Shown here piece after piece: positions 51,213 through 60,917 of a stretch of 64,000 nucleotides of DNA (its first letter is position 1; each line of letters begins with the position of its first letter). The position numbers and the translations under genes were made by a program. The DNA lies in the IMG/VR virus record IMGVR_UViG_3300008012_000022, positions 29,369 through 93,368 of that record, one strand, 5' to 3'. The notes under the pieces are model-generated. The model worked only from the letters and a program-made list of their open reading frames with translations. It made no database searches and was not told the DNA's origin. This stretch comes from a virus.

Positions 51213-52412
51213 TTAGGCAGATGTCATGCCACCGATCAACGTTGGATTAAGTGGTGAAGCATTTGATGTGAGATAATCTCCAGTCATGAAGAAACCAGCT
51301 TCAATGTTAGAAGCACCAGCAATCTGTGCTGAGAATGACATATCTACTGTCTCTGCCCCATCGAGGTCAGTTGAGAATGAGATGTTATCCAGAACTGCCG
51401 CTTTAAGTGCATAACCCAAACGTAGGATTGATGGGTCGCATCGATCATATAGTTTAACTGTAATCAGTCGTTCTACTTGACCAGCACAACCAGTCAATAG
51501 ACCAGCCGTTTGTCCTTCTGTCATATCAGCGGTCAACGCATTGACTGAAAGTGTCACGTCAATTGGAAATGTTAACGGACGAGAGTAAGGAAGGTCGTTA
51601 CCTAATTCGGTAAGTGCTTCACGTGCCAGTGGCACTGAAAGTGAAATTGATTGTGGGTGGACTTCTGCGAGTTTAGCACCACCAATACCGAGATTCGTTG
51701 CATCTTGAAGGTCTAATGAAATTTGACCGTCACGAAGAACGTCAACTGCTGAGTCACCTGTTGAAGCTACAGGAAGCACAACGGCACCTGTATCTGCTTT
51801 GGTTCCCACGGCAGGGTTAATTGATGGGTTGAATAGTCCACTTGATTTGCCCGTATAGAACGCGATGTTACCGCACTCCATAGAAACGTTGGCTGTAGGA
51901 ATATCTCCGACTGCCATATCAACTGAGTATTCAGTCACGAAAGCATTACCAAATCCAACAACATCGTGTTGGTTTCTGTTGGCCCATGCACCAGCGGCGA
52001 ATGCATCTTCACCTTCTGCTACAGTAACAGCGAACAAGTTCCGTTCGTTGTGGTCGGCTGATTCCGTTAGGTATCCAGAAATACCTTGTTTTGCTGGTTG
52101 GAAAGCTGCACCTGTGATTGACTCTTCGATCTCCATTCCTAAGTGGTGTTCATTTTCACCATCTGTAAGAAGATAACCGAATGAGCAAGTAGGAGTAAGG
52201 TCTGATGTTGTAACAGTCCCGATTCGTGCAAGCTGACCAAAAACTCGAATGTCTTGTCTAGCACCCGCAATGTCTACTTCGTATGAGAACGAGTTGATGC
52301 GGTGAAGCTGAGTAGCTTCAACTCCTGAGGGAGATGTCCCGTCACCATACAGTGTTCCTGTCTTAGTAACATAGAGTGCTTTTGATTGTGATAGAACGCG
52401 CGTTTTAGCCAT
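51213..52412 (-). CDS. Major tail (tube) protein
   Basis: A 399-residue, mostly beta protein. It starts MAKTRVLSQSKALYVTKTG, then INSFSYEVDIAGARQDIRVF; FVTEYSVDMAVGDIPTANVS and PFDVTL-type strands (LTFPIDVTLSVNALTADMTE) fit siphophage tube proteins with an extra domain (YDRCDPSILRLGYALKAAVL). No sheath gene accompanies it. A strong terminator follows at once, as expected for a highly expressed gene. No Shine-Dalgarno is visible. Confidence 0.65.
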   Translation of the reverse strand: MAKTRVLSQSKALYVTKTGTLYGDGTSPSGVEATQLHRINSFSYEVDIAGARQDIRVFGQLARIGTVTTSDLTPTCSFGYLLTDGENEHHLGMEIEESITGAAFQPAKQGISGYLTESADHNERNLFAVTVAEGEDAFAAGAWANRNQHDVVGFGNAFVTEYSVDMAVGDIPTANVSMECGNIAFYTGKSSGLFNPSINPAVGTKADTGAVVLPVASTGDSAVDVLRDGQISLDLQDATNLGIGGAKLAEVHPQSISLSVPLAREALTELGNDLPYSRPLTFPIDVTLSVNALTADMTEGQTAGLLTGCAGQVERLITVKLYDRCDPSILRLGYALKAAVLDNISFSTDLDGAETVDMSFSAQIAGASNIEAGFFMTGDYLTSNASPLNPTLIGGMTSA

Positions 52413-52454
52413 ATCTTAAAATAAAAGTTGTGATCAGAATGAATTACACAGTTT

Positions 52455-53324
52455 TTAAGCGTTTGGGTAACGATAAATTGATAAATCAAAGTCTGCAAAT
52501 CCCATGATCAGATTTTTCTGTAATTTTTCCAGTGTTAGTGATTTTGTGATTTTAGAAGTCATCACCGATTCAACATACATATTCTCGGTATAGTTCGCCG
52601 CTAAATCTGTATATTTGTATGGGTAAGACTTCAGTGTGAATGCTCTTCCATATGGATAATCACCGAATGGAACAAGCTTGATACAGGTTTTATCCTGATC
52701 TTTAAAGTGTGATAAAACCCCGTCTGTAATATAATTTGAAAAAGACAATACGATCATTCTTATTTTGATCCGTGTGTCTACTTCGCCGCCTAATGCAACG
52801 GGATTATTTACATCTGTTTCTAATTTAAGAAAGACTGCGGGGAGAATATAGGTTGAATCATCCCTCTTATCTTCATTTGCAAACAGTTGGGTCATTAAGG
52901 GTGAGGCACTGTCGATAAAGTCGCCTTGAACCAATAGTTTTTCTTCGTCGTCCTCGGTAATGTAAACGTTAACTTCTTTGACGGTGTTATTTGCTGTTAT
53001 AGTGAGTCCTGTGCCGCTCGCAAATGGAACTATCACTCTGCCATCATTATAATCAATCATGACATCTGATGAGTCTCCTGAGACAAAGTTACCATTAACA
53101 AATATGCCACTATTAGGAACGTCAACATTATAGTCTGCCACTAGTTGCCTGAATCTACCCTGATACCCATGAAAAAGATTGGGTGGTATATCATTGTAAC
53201 CAGTAACATAAGCAAAGTTATTAGATTGATTTGTATTATAAGCTTTGCAATTATCAGACACTAATTCGTGTTCAACCCATAGTTGAAATGATGGTATGAC
53301 TTTATGTATGAACTGCGACTCCAT
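52455..53324 (-). CDS. Probable tail completion/terminator protein
   Basis: A 289-residue protein: SQFIHKVIPSFQLWVEHELV, then beta strands with DSSDVMIDYNDGRVIVPF and NVYITEDDEEKLLVQGDF. The segment KIRMIVLSFSNYITDGVLSH is like neck or terminator proteins. Its place directly before the tube gene supports a head-tail joining or tail-terminator role. No clear motif proves it. Confidence 0.45.
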   Translation of the reverse strand: MESQFIHKVIPSFQLWVEHELVSDNCKAYNTNQSNNFAYVTGYNDIPPNLFHGYQGRFRQLVADYNVDVPNSGIFVNGNFVSGDSSDVMIDYNDGRVIVPFASGTGLTITANNTVKEVNVYITEDDEEKLLVQGDFIDSASPLMTQLFANEDKRDDSTYILPAVFLKLETDVNNPVALGGEVDTRIKIRMIVLSFSNYITDGVLSHFKDQDKTCIKLVPFGDYPYGRAFTLKSYPYKYTDLAANYTENMYVESVMTSKITKSLTLEKLQKNLIMGFADFDLSIYRYPNA

Positions 53325-53342
53325 TATTTACTTGCGACCCCA

Positions 53343-53942
53343 CTATCTTTTTACCCCTAACTGAGCATAAAAGCGCCGAAACATTTTAGTTAGATACGAA
53401 ACGTTTCTAAATCTTCCGCCACGTATTTGTTTCTCTGTTTGAATAGCTATACCTGAACGAGACGAAGCTGAGTTCTTAAGAAGGTAGCGCCCGAATCCTG
53501 CAATGCCGACTTCGATACGTCGCGCCCAACTATCGGATGCCCATGGTAGTGGTGTTTTACTGTAGATCTTATCTCTTGATGGACCCAACATAGATATCTT
53601 AAACCTACCACCAGTAAAATTTACTTTAACCTTAGATTTTTTAGACAACTCCCGCCTAATAACTTCGGTAGGATGATCACCTCGCTTAAAACCAATATAA
53701 CTAAATAGGTTTCCGTAAGAACCGTCTAGTGTGCCAGAAAGATTATCTGCATGAATGCCAGCATCCAACTCCTGAGTCACAGCGTGTTCTTCGAACTCTT
53801 CTTGTAACTGTCGTTGTGCTACTTCTACCACCTCTTGAACCAATGGCACAGCTTGAGCCTCCACGATAGAACGATTTCTACCTTGTCCCATTTCCCGCAC
53901 TAGAGCAGGTATGTTAACACTGAAAGTCACCTTAGCTGCCAT
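53343..53942 (-). CDS. Head-tail connector protein (HK97 gp10-like)
   Basis: A 199-residue protein. The helical start (VTFSVNIPALVREMGQGRNR; VPLVQEVVEVAQRQLQEEFE) followed by a basic C-terminus is typical of HK97 gp10/neck-type proteins. GLFSYIGFKRGDHPT-like residues (NLFSYIGFKRGDHPTEVIRR) lie in the middle. It forms part of the ring between connector and tube. Coupled by TAATG to the upstream gene. Confidence 0.5.
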   Translation of the reverse strand: MAAKVTFSVNIPALVREMGQGRNRSIVEAQAVPLVQEVVEVAQRQLQEEFEEHAVTQELDAGIHADNLSGTLDGSYGNLFSYIGFKRGDHPTEVIRRELSKKSKVKVNFTGGRFKISMLGPSRDKIYSKTPLPWASDSWARRIEVGIAGFGRYLLKNSASSRSGIAIQTEKQIRGGRFRNVSYLTKMFRRFYAQLGVKR

Positions 53943-54373
53943 TATGTATCACGTCGTAGGTAGACGGTATAGTTGTCAGTTGACAACGAACCTTCAATGA
54001 TATTGTCAGTCACTAAACTGTAATTCTCGCTATCAATTTCGATAGTCGCCGCTTTCTTCAAAATTTCATAGTCAGCTTTCTTAACCTTTAGTCTGACTAT
54101 ATTTTCGGATGTAGGTAGAGCAGTATCATTATCTACATCGTCCGAGTTCCACCGTTCATAATGAACTCTTGCTTCAATGGTATGTTTAGTGCGTGTTGGC
54201 AGTGCACGCGATTCATTGTCGTTCCTTCCATACAACGGGTTGTGATCGCTATTAAAGGCAGTATACGACGCTTTTTCTACATAAGCATAGATCTCTCGCT
54301 TAAATGTATCATGAACGTCATCAATTACTTCTCTAATAGCTGCTTTCTCGTCATCTGAAAAAAGACTTGCCAT
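53942..54373 (-). CDS. Head completion / neck protein
   Basis: A 143-residue protein with helical start (FSDDEKAAIREVIDDVHDTF KREIY) and a beta end (IEIDSENYSLVTDNIIEGSL), similar in layout to head-completion (gp16-type) stoppers. It overlaps both neighbours by one base. The role is inferred from gene order only. Confidence 0.45.
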   Translation of the reverse strand: MASLFSDDEKAAIREVIDDVHDTFKREIYAYVEKASYTAFNSDHNPLYGRNDNESRALPTRTKHTIEARVHYERWNSDDVDNDTALPTSENIVRLKVKKADYEILKKAATIEIDSENYSLVTDNIIEGSLSTDNYTVYLRRDT

Positions 54374-54864
54374 TAATTAATTACTTCTTTGATTGGCGTA
54401 TATCCATCTTCTCCTGCAACTTGAAGTGGTGACGCCTTTTGGTTATTATATTGATATAGTAAATCTCTGAGGTTATCTTCTTCCATAGCGGCGAAGTCTC
54501 GGAAGCTTATAGCTACCTGATGCTTGCTCACCTTTTGGATTACTGAATCACCTTCTTTTACCATAGTTAGAGTATCTTTGAAATCTGTTGAACCTCCCCA
54601 CACGATACCACGAAGTGCTTCGCGATATGCTTTCTTAGCGTATTGGATGTCGTAAAGCTTTGTAAAGATACCCGACTCTATTGGGCATAGTTCAGGAGAG
54701 AAATTGCCAGACCCATCAATTTCAAAAAACTCATGAGTTAGACCGTTAAACTCTCCTAACGATGTCGCTATCCAACCCGAAACATAAGTAACGGAGAAGC
54801 GGCCCGTATCGTCTGGATACGAATACGTCACGATTTCCGATGCTAATGTTCCTACTGTGTTCAT
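54373..54864 (-). CDS. Head-tail connector component
   Basis: A 163-residue protein: TVGTLASEIVTYSYPDDTGR and RFSVTYVSGWIATSLGEFNG, then a helix (YDIQYAKKAYREALRGIVWG). Proteins with this position and mix often act as adaptors. The C-terminal loop ends TPIKEVIN. Function by context. Confidence 0.45.
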   Translation of the reverse strand: MNTVGTLASEIVTYSYPDDTGRFSVTYVSGWIATSLGEFNGLTHEFFEIDGSGNFSPELCPIESGIFTKLYDIQYAKKAYREALRGIVWGGSTDFKDTLTMVKEGDSVIQKVSKHQVAISFRDFAAMEEDNLRDLLYQYNNQKASPLQVAGEDGYTPIKEVIN

Positions 54865-55215
54865 TTACTTAAGTAAATTTTGTAGACTCTGAGGTGGATT
54901 TAGATAGTCAGCCTTGCGGCTGATCTCTTTAGTTTTTTCCTCAATAAACGCGGGTTGCGTTTCAATATACGTAGCAAACGCTTGTCGCAGATTTTCGTCC
55001 ATAATATGAACATGACCATTTGCTTGTGGTCGGACACCGACTTGAGCACATAGTCTGAACTTCTCATCGACTGTCATTGCTGCCAAACGATCTTCGAATT
55101 GTGTTTCACTTAGTGTCCCGAAAGGATTACGGGATTTATCGTTGACCAATGCTGCTAAAGACTCACGACTTTGCGCCCTTCTGTTTTTTCCATCAGTGTA
55201 ATTCATAACTACCAT
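54865..55215 (-). CDS. Small helical connector-region protein
   Basis: A 116-residue helical protein (NRRAQSRESLAALVNDKSRN; QFEDRLAAMTVDEKFRLCAQ) ending in LNPPQSLQNLLK. It lies just after the capsid terminator. A second ATG at 55206 is possible. Function by context; it may be an adaptor or head protein. Confidence 0.4.
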   Translation of the reverse strand: MVVMNYTDGKNRRAQSRESLAALVNDKSRNPFGTLSETQFEDRLAAMTVDEKFRLCAQVGVRPQANGHVHIMDENLRQAFATYIETQPAFIEEKTKEISRKADYLNPPQSLQNLLK

Positions 55216-55220
55216 TACAC

Positions 55221-55247
55221 AAAAAAACGGAGATGGTTAGTCTCCGT
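55221..55247 (-). terminator. Rho-independent terminator after the capsid gene
   Basis: A 7-bp stem (ACGGAGA / TCTCCGT) with a 7-nt loop, then seven U on the minus strand. It is the expected end for abundant capsid mRNA. Confidence 0.85.
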
Positions 55248-55280
55248 CTTCTTGTTTAGGTTATGTAAAAGGGTTTGAAA

Positions 55281-56402
55281 TTAAACCTTAAGACCTGTAA
55301 GTGCTCGATCTTCCAGCACGATTCGTGCTTCGTTCACTTCTGCATACCATCCTACTTTCTTAGAACGATCTACGAATTGGTCATCAGGAACCACGTTAAC
55401 ATCGCTTGATGCATCTTCATCCTGAACCACAGGACGGATAAGAGCATTAGACTTGTTACGATCAACTCCTAAGAGGATTTCGTCACTTGCCTGAGTGAAT
55501 GTTACTGGTGATCCTTCAAGCTCATTAATTTCGCTAAAGATTTTGTTGTATCGCTGATTCAGCCCCATTTCCAACAGTTCGATGATGTTCACGTCAAAGA
55601 TAGATGGGTATCCAGCTTTGCTCATGATTTCGTTTCTCATGTTGTCTGTGGCAGGAATCGATGATGTTCCCGAAGTTGCTTGACGGGTATTCACTGGCTG
55701 GTAAGCCATTGCGCGAATTTCCTGTGTCATTTCAGGTGACATAATCAGATCCGTGATACCGAAGCGTGCGCCACCTGCTGGTGTGCCTGTACTCCAGTTA
55801 CTCCAAATACGCTTAGAGCGAGTTAGGAGACGGTTGAAGTCGTCGATTGAGAGTTGGTTTGCATTGGTAGCATCGATCACGTGATTCCCCTGCTCAGCAG
55901 TTCCTTGAATCTTCGTGTCAGCTACGACTAGCGCACCGCACCATTGGTTGACACTTGACTTTTCTTGCAGAAGCAAGAATTCTTGTGCCATGCGAGTAAA
56001 GATCGCTGAAATTACATCAAGACGTGCCTGACGTGGATAACGCTTATTAACGCTCCATGCTGAGTTAAGGCTGTAGGTCTTGAATTTCAGTTCGTCATGC
56101 GCGAGATACATCTCGTTACTTGACAGACCACCTGCGACGGTCTGAGAGTGAACACGGATGTATTGCTCATCTGTAATGTCATGAAAGAGGTCCAGTGGGA
56201 TCGATGGGTTATCGTTCTCACTATATGGCATTCTCTTATAGAAATTAGAGAGAGTCGGCGCGTTATTAATAACTTCCGAAATTACAGGTCCAACTAACTC
56301 CGCAATCGCTGCACGCGCTTCATAGGCGATATCGCGATTTTTCGAAGCAATTGCCTTAATCAATGCAATCTGATCTTCTGTTCTTTTAAGTGTGATTTCC
56401 AT
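55281..56402 (-). CDS. Major capsid protein (HK97 fold)
   Basis: A 373-residue protein with an N-terminal helix (IALIKAIASKNRDIAYEARA), LDLFHDITDEQYIRVHSQTV, and ITDLIMSPEMTQEIRAMAYQ, the loop-helix arrangement of HK97-type capsids. It follows protease, scaffold and a probable decoration protein, and is followed by a strong terminator. Its C-terminus (FVDRSKKVGWYAEVNEARIV) is also found, diverged, in the early-region gene at 12587-12772. Start by position; no Shine-Dalgarno. Confidence 0.75.
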   Translation of the reverse strand: MEITLKRTEDQIALIKAIASKNRDIAYEARAAIAELVGPVISEVINNAPTLSNFYKRMPYSENDNPSIPLDLFHDITDEQYIRVHSQTVAGGLSSNEMYLAHDELKFKTYSLNSAWSVNKRYPRQARLDVISAIFTRMAQEFLLLQEKSSVNQWCGALVVADTKIQGTAEQGNHVIDATNANQLSIDDFNRLLTRSKRIWSNWSTGTPAGGARFGITDLIMSPEMTQEIRAMAYQPVNTRQATSGTSSIPATDNMRNEIMSKAGYPSIFDVNIIELLEMGLNQRYNKIFSEINELEGSPVTFTQASDEILLGVDRNKSNALIRPVVQDEDASSDVNVVPDDQFVDRSKKVGWYAEVNEARIVLEDRALTGLKV

Positions 56403-56423
56403 TTATTTAGAGTTGTTGCTTGA

Positions 56424-57041
56424 TTAATCTATTGAAAATACCAGTCTTGCCCATGGTCCATCAAACGCGTCTGCGGTTTGTTGACCACTTCTGAATCCAG
56501 TTCCGATGAATTTACCAACTGTTGCGTCCTTCTGCTCTTGAGAACGATCTCCAGCAGCAACGCCAGTAAGTTTACCATCAGCAGCTAGAACAGCAGCATC
56601 GTTGACATTTGGAACTACGCCGTTGGCGAACGCTCTGTGGTTAACATCTTTCATACCGCGAGTAGCGATAGGAGCAGCTTCACCTGAGAGCAAGCATTGT
56701 AGTTCTTCCTTTTTAGGATTGTAGAAATGTAGCTTCTCGCCATTTTCATCAACTTCACGATAGTCGCGCATTAACATACCGAGAACAACAGCAGCATCGC
56801 CTGTTCCTGTGGTCAATCCAACTGTCGCAGTGACGGTAGGATATTTTGATGTTGCGTTACCCATCCTGTTGACGTAGTAACTAGAGTTTACATATTCTGT
56901 TGGGTCTTTTGAAAGGTCGCCAGCTACAACTTTAACGAACGATCCAGCTTCTCCAGAACCCGCATTTAGTGCGTATTCATTGATGATATCTTTTTCATCA
57001 ATGTTACCCCATGGGAGTAATCTTGTGATTTGTTGAGCCAT
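56424..57041 (-). CDS. Probable capsid decoration or head protein
   Basis: A 205-residue, Ala/Gly/Thr-rich beta protein (SGEAGSFVKVVAGDLSKDPT; KYPTVTATVGLTTGTGDAAV) with a helix-poor end. Located between scaffold/protease and capsid, it resembles phage head decoration proteins in size and place. No motif is decisive. Confidence 0.5.
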   Translation of the reverse strand: MAQQITRLLPWGNIDEKDIINEYALNAGSGEAGSFVKVVAGDLSKDPTEYVNSSYYVNRMGNATSKYPTVTATVGLTTGTGDAAVVLGMLMRDYREVDENGEKLHFYNPKKEELQCLLSGEAAPIATRGMKDVNHRAFANGVVPNVNDAAVLAADGKLTGVAAGDRSQEQKDATVGKFIGTGFRSGQQTADAFDGPWARLVFSID

Positions 57042-57049
57042 AATTCAGT

Positions 57050-58603
57050 TTATTTGTTTTCTTCGAGAGCCAAACCGTTCTGCTGGAATCTCTGAAATAG
57101 TGTTAAACCTTCTGCGTCTTCACCGATGTTGTTAAGAAGTGGAGAAGCTTGAGCGTCTAGCGTAGCTAGTTGCTTTGCCATATCAGGCGAATCTTCTTTG
57201 TCTTCTTTACCTTCATCGTTTTTCGATGCTTTGGTTGCAGTTTTAGTTTCGCCCTCTTTGCTCTTGTCGTCTTTGTTTTCTTCACCTTCACCTTTATTAG
57301 CTTCTGCTTCTGCTTTAGCAGCGGCAATTGCTTCCTTGTTGCGGTGAGCAAAAACAACCTTAACTTTCTCCAAATAAGAGGCGAATGCTTCATCGTCAGC
57401 AGGAAGTCCTTGAACTTCTTTTGCCACGATAGCTTCTTCTGCTTCTTCTAGAGCGAATTGGCTGGCGATTGTTGCCATACGAGTATTCAGTTTATCTGCT
57501 GCATCGCGAACTGAAATATCGTCTTGAAATTTGTTAATAGTATCCTTCGCATCTTTCAGTTGATCTTCAAGCTGCTTAAGTGCTGCTTGAGTGTTCTTCA
57601 TATCTTCCGAGTGTTGGTCAGACTGAGATTTCCAGTCTTTACCTTTTTCCTCAAAAAGAGTATTTAGTTTCTCAAACACTTCCTGCGCAGGACTGTCTGA
57701 GCTACCATCTTTAGAAGCGATAGATGAGATCATGTCGCTGACCTCTTTCTTAAATTTATCGAATTCTTCTTTATCCATAGCTATGTTAGTCTCGTTATCT
57801 GTTACATCTGTTTCTTTGTTTTCGGAAATTTTTTCATCACTTATGCTAGCAAGTGCGTAAATACCCTCTACCGCAGCAGCAGGATTCTCTGTTAATCCTA
57901 ATCCTACAGGTATTTTCTCACCGCGCAAAACGCGCCGAACCTTTTCCCCTTTATGTGTTTTTCCACTACCACCATTAAATTTCAACATTGCAGATAGTGA
58001 TTGGAATTGAGGGTCGTCAGCAGTAACAATTCTAGTGTCTTGAATAAGCTCACCATCACCTACTGCAACGTCGTATGAAGAAAAGGCAACCTCCCATGAT
58101 GCTGCATATGCATTATATGTATCATCATAAGGATCACTAGCTCTTGCTATAGCCTCTGCCAACTCTGGAAAAACAGAGCGGTAGATGAACCCTAACCCCG
58201 AAATATAGAATGAGTCACTTCTATTAATGTAGTCTAAAGGATCGCCAACAGCGAATGCTGGTTCATACTCAGCAAATCCAGCGCGGACTAAGTGACCTAC
58301 GATAATGTTTTTTTGGTGCTCAATATTAATTGGCTTATGCGGGAACTTAGGTAGCATCTTAGCTGCACCCATAGATGGAACCGCATCATCATTATCATTA
58401 AATTTGTTTACAATAGCGATAGACATCAAGATAGGCATGATGTCTATGTTATCCCATGGCGCGAAATTCTCAGGAATGAGAGATGAAGCTTGCGCCTCTT
58501 TTAACATGGAAGCTTTCGAAATATGATACTTATCATATTCTTCTTCTTTAATGGCGGTTATATTTGAACGCCATTCAGTTTTAAATTGATTTTTTTTACT
58601 CAT
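57050..58603 (-). CDS. Prohead protease fused to scaffold
   Basis: A 517-residue protein. Residues 90-230 hold KFPHKPINIEHQKNIIVGHL and YAASWEVAFSSYDVAVGDGE, which fit the His and Ser of herpes/U35-type prohead proteases. From about residue 265 the chain is charged coiled coil (FKKEVSDMISSIASKDGSSD; LKQLEDQLKDAKDTINKFQD) with Lys/Glu repeats, a typical internal scaffold. Such fusions self-cleave during head maturation. The call rests on these patterns and on gene order portal - protease - capsid. Confidence 0.65.
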   Translation of the reverse strand: MSKKNQFKTEWRSNITAIKEEEYDKYHISKASMLKEAQASSLIPENFAPWDNIDIMPILMSIAIVNKFNDNDDAVPSMGAAKMLPKFPHKPINIEHQKNIIVGHLVRAGFAEYEPAFAVGDPLDYINRSDSFYISGLGFIYRSVFPELAEAIARASDPYDDTYNAYAASWEVAFSSYDVAVGDGELIQDTRIVTADDPQFQSLSAMLKFNGGSGKTHKGEKVRRVLRGEKIPVGLGLTENPAAAVEGIYALASISDEKISENKETDVTDNETNIAMDKEEFDKFKKEVSDMISSIASKDGSSDSPAQEVFEKLNTLFEEKGKDWKSQSDQHSEDMKNTQAALKQLEDQLKDAKDTINKFQDDISVRDAADKLNTRMATIASQFALEEAEEAIVAKEVQGLPADDEAFASYLEKVKVVFAHRNKEAIAAAKAEAEANKGEGEENKDDKSKEGETKTATKASKNDEGKEDKEDSPDMAKQLATLDAQASPLLNNIGEDAEGLTLFQRFQQNGLALEENK

Positions 58604-60848
58604 CTTCGATTACAGGAATTGTGTGATATAATAGAGCGGCGGAATAATCATCTAGTTGATGTGCTTCCGCTATTTCTATAATAATTGGTTGCGTATGCAT
58701 TACCTTCAATCGATTAATATCTTTAACCGTTGATGCGAATGCATCGTCCCATTCTGGAATCTCAAAGCTTTTCACTACTTTCAAGCATAAATCCCCGATC
58801 ATCTTTTCTTGTTCTTCGGAAAGTTCGTCACTAGCTTTCAATTCCTTATACTTTTCTACACTTCTATCTTGAAACTTGCGTATATCAAAGCACAATTCAA
58901 CAAGAGCATCTGATGAATATACCTCTGATGCTTGTCCTACAGGTCTACCACCAGATGGTGCAGAAACAGTTGGTGAGTTAGGTGATTGAGATGTGGGTGT
59001 TCGTCTTCGTGGATAACGTCTACGTCTACCTATTCTATCTACATAGGTTCCTGATCTTCTACCACCACCTCTGTTTTTATCTTGAGGATCACCACCACGA
59101 CCACCACCGTCAGAAGGTCTACCCGTAGGTTCCTTCGGTTCCTTTTTTAAAGGTGCATTTGGATCAGATGGGTCAGGGCGCGGAACTCCTTCACGCTGCA
59201 TTTGCTGCATCTCTAGTTCCATTTGTTCACACAATTTGATAGCATCATTCTCTGCCATCGGATCGAAGAAATTCTGCGATGCTGTTAACGGTGCATATAG
59301 ACCTTCTAACTTCTCTTCACGCAATTCGAGTTGTGCTTCCTTCATAGTATCAACAGCAGGGAATTCTCCTTTGTGGATAGTATCGATACCTTGTTCAGGT
59401 GTTAGAACACCGAGTTCCATCATACGAATGACAAGCTTCTGTAGCTTCTCACTATTAATGACATCTTCTTTTTGAAAGTGAATTTGTGGGATTTTACGAA
59501 ACCCGAATTCTTTACACAAGCGATCAACCTCTGGCTGAAGGAACTCCCTTAAGAATTGTTCCTTTCCTTTCTCCAATCGCTGAAAGAATAGTTTGAGTTT
59601 CAATTCAGTGTCACTATATTTACTCTCCCCTATAAGAATATTACCCAAACCTTCCTGAATATCTTTGTTCAGCACTTCGTATTTGGCCTCACCCATAATA
59701 AGAGTCAAATCAGGAAGAACGAATTCAGCTTGAGTGGTATAGTCCGACACGAGAACACGACCCACAGACTTGTTCTCAAAAATTTGGCGCATGGCAGCAA
59801 GGTTATTGTGGTTAATGCCACCTTTGTCAGGCTCAGTACCCATCGTAACCAGCAGAATAACATTTTCCACTGAGCGTGCGATAGCCTGATCAACCTTTTT
59901 CAATTCTAGTTTCTTGTTAATATCATCTAGAACTGAGAAACCTAATGGAACCGCTAACGGCTCATAGTCTTGCTTTTTATAAAATACCACATGGAAACTT
60001 TTAGGATCAAGTTCAAGCAGAACTTGATTGCCAGTCTGAATAGCAGAATGCTCTTTGAGTTGGTCTTTAACATCTTTATCAAGAGATTCATAAATATATT
60101 TCTCTTCATCTGTTGTCGCGTTGCGTAATCGTTCAACCTCAAAAGGAGTTAGAGCTTTAGCGTATTGAAACTTGCCAAACGATAATTGACCGTTCACTAC
60201 AATATCTGTGGGATTGAGAATGATATATTTGACAGGTACTCGCTTGAGCACCGAATTATCCTTTAACTTGAAGTTCTTAACAGTCTCTTGTTTTAACTGG
60301 CTATCCAGTCGATACATGAAAACGTTGGAACCTCGGTAATACTCACGAAAGTATTGATCTTTCAGATTATCAAGGTTGATTTTCTTGAACCACGCTTTTA
60401 CAAAATTGCGGCTAGAAACAGAACCACCCTCCATGTAAGTATGAGCATCTGAAAATTCCGCTAAAAGATCAAGGGTAGATTTAAAAACAGGAACATTGTA
60501 GTAAGCTTTCTGACAAAGTAAGATTGCTTCTGTTACATTAACCGAATTCCCTGCTACTTGAAACGGCACCAAACCCTCGTTGATATTGTTGAAGCGTTGG
60601 CCTATTGTTTCTTTGGTGACACGGTTTGTCCGTGATGAGGTGCGTGCATTTGGTTCACTTAAACGACCTCCAGAAGCAGTTGAATCAAAGGATATCAAAG
60701 GCTCTCCGCACATTGCGGGTTCAAAGTCTTCCGTAATTTCAGGCGCGACTTTAGCAAACAATGGATCAGAAGATTCCGCCCTACGCTTGCCTAAGTTTTC
60801 CCAATATTCGGTATTACGTTTTTTATATGGACGTTTCTGTTTCGCCAT
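58596..60848 (-). CDS. Portal protein
   Basis: About 750 residues from MAKQKRPYKKRNTEYWENLG. The core contains LLAEFSDAHTYMEGGSVSSR, YIILNPTDIVVNGQLSFGKF and KIPQIHFQKEDVINSEKLQK, LGVLTPEQGIDTIHKGEFPA, consistent with phage portals. After residue 560 a Gly/Arg/Pro-rich low-complexity stretch (GGRGGDPQDKNRGGGRRSGT) leads to a helical C-terminal domain. Portals form the DNA gate at one vertex. I start it at 60848; an upstream frame extension to 60890 adds 14 residues. Terminase is not adjacent. Confidence 0.7.
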   Translation of the reverse strand: MAKQKRPYKKRNTEYWENLGKRRAESSDPLFAKVAPEITEDFEPAMCGEPLISFDSTASGGRLSEPNARTSSRTNRVTKETIGQRFNNINEGLVPFQVAGNSVNVTEAILLCQKAYYNVPVFKSTLDLLAEFSDAHTYMEGGSVSSRNFVKAWFKKINLDNLKDQYFREYYRGSNVFMYRLDSQLKQETVKNFKLKDNSVLKRVPVKYIILNPTDIVVNGQLSFGKFQYAKALTPFEVERLRNATTDEEKYIYESLDKDVKDQLKEHSAIQTGNQVLLELDPKSFHVVFYKKQDYEPLAVPLGFSVLDDINKKLELKKVDQAIARSVENVILLVTMGTEPDKGGINHNNLAAMRQIFENKSVGRVLVSDYTTQAEFVLPDLTLIMGEAKYEVLNKDIQEGLGNILIGESKYSDTELKLKLFFQRLEKGKEQFLREFLQPEVDRLCKEFGFRKIPQIHFQKEDVINSEKLQKLVIRMMELGVLTPEQGIDTIHKGEFPAVDTMKEAQLELREEKLEGLYAPLTASQNFFDPMAENDAIKLCEQMELEMQQMQREGVPRPDPSDPNAPLKKEPKEPTGRPSDGGGRGGDPQDKNRGGGRRSGTYVDRIGRRRRYPRRRTPTSQSPNSPTVSAPSGGRPVGQASEVYSSDALVELCFDIRKFQDRSVEKYKELKASDELSEEQEKMIGDLCLKVVKSFEIPEWDDAFASTVKDINRLKVMHTQPIIIEIAEAHQLDDYSAALLYHTIPVIEDE

Positions 60849-60883
60849 GTCTTTGCTTCTTACACAGAAAGTTAAGAAATTTC

Positions 60884-60912
60884 TTGACAATTTTTAACTT
60901 TTGGGCAATAAT
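60884..60912 (+). promoter_or_regulatory. Sigma70-type promoter for the rightward genes
   Basis: TTGACA (60884-60889), 17-nt spacer, AATAAT (60907-60912), then 5 nt to an ATG at 60918: a leaderless arrangement. Confidence 0.7.
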
Positions 60913-60917
60913 AACCA

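Noticed and set aside
51213-52412. The 399-aa tail protein as a contractile sheath
   Set aside because: Its size and beta layout fit a tube protein, and no separate sheath/tube pair or baseplate wedge set is present.
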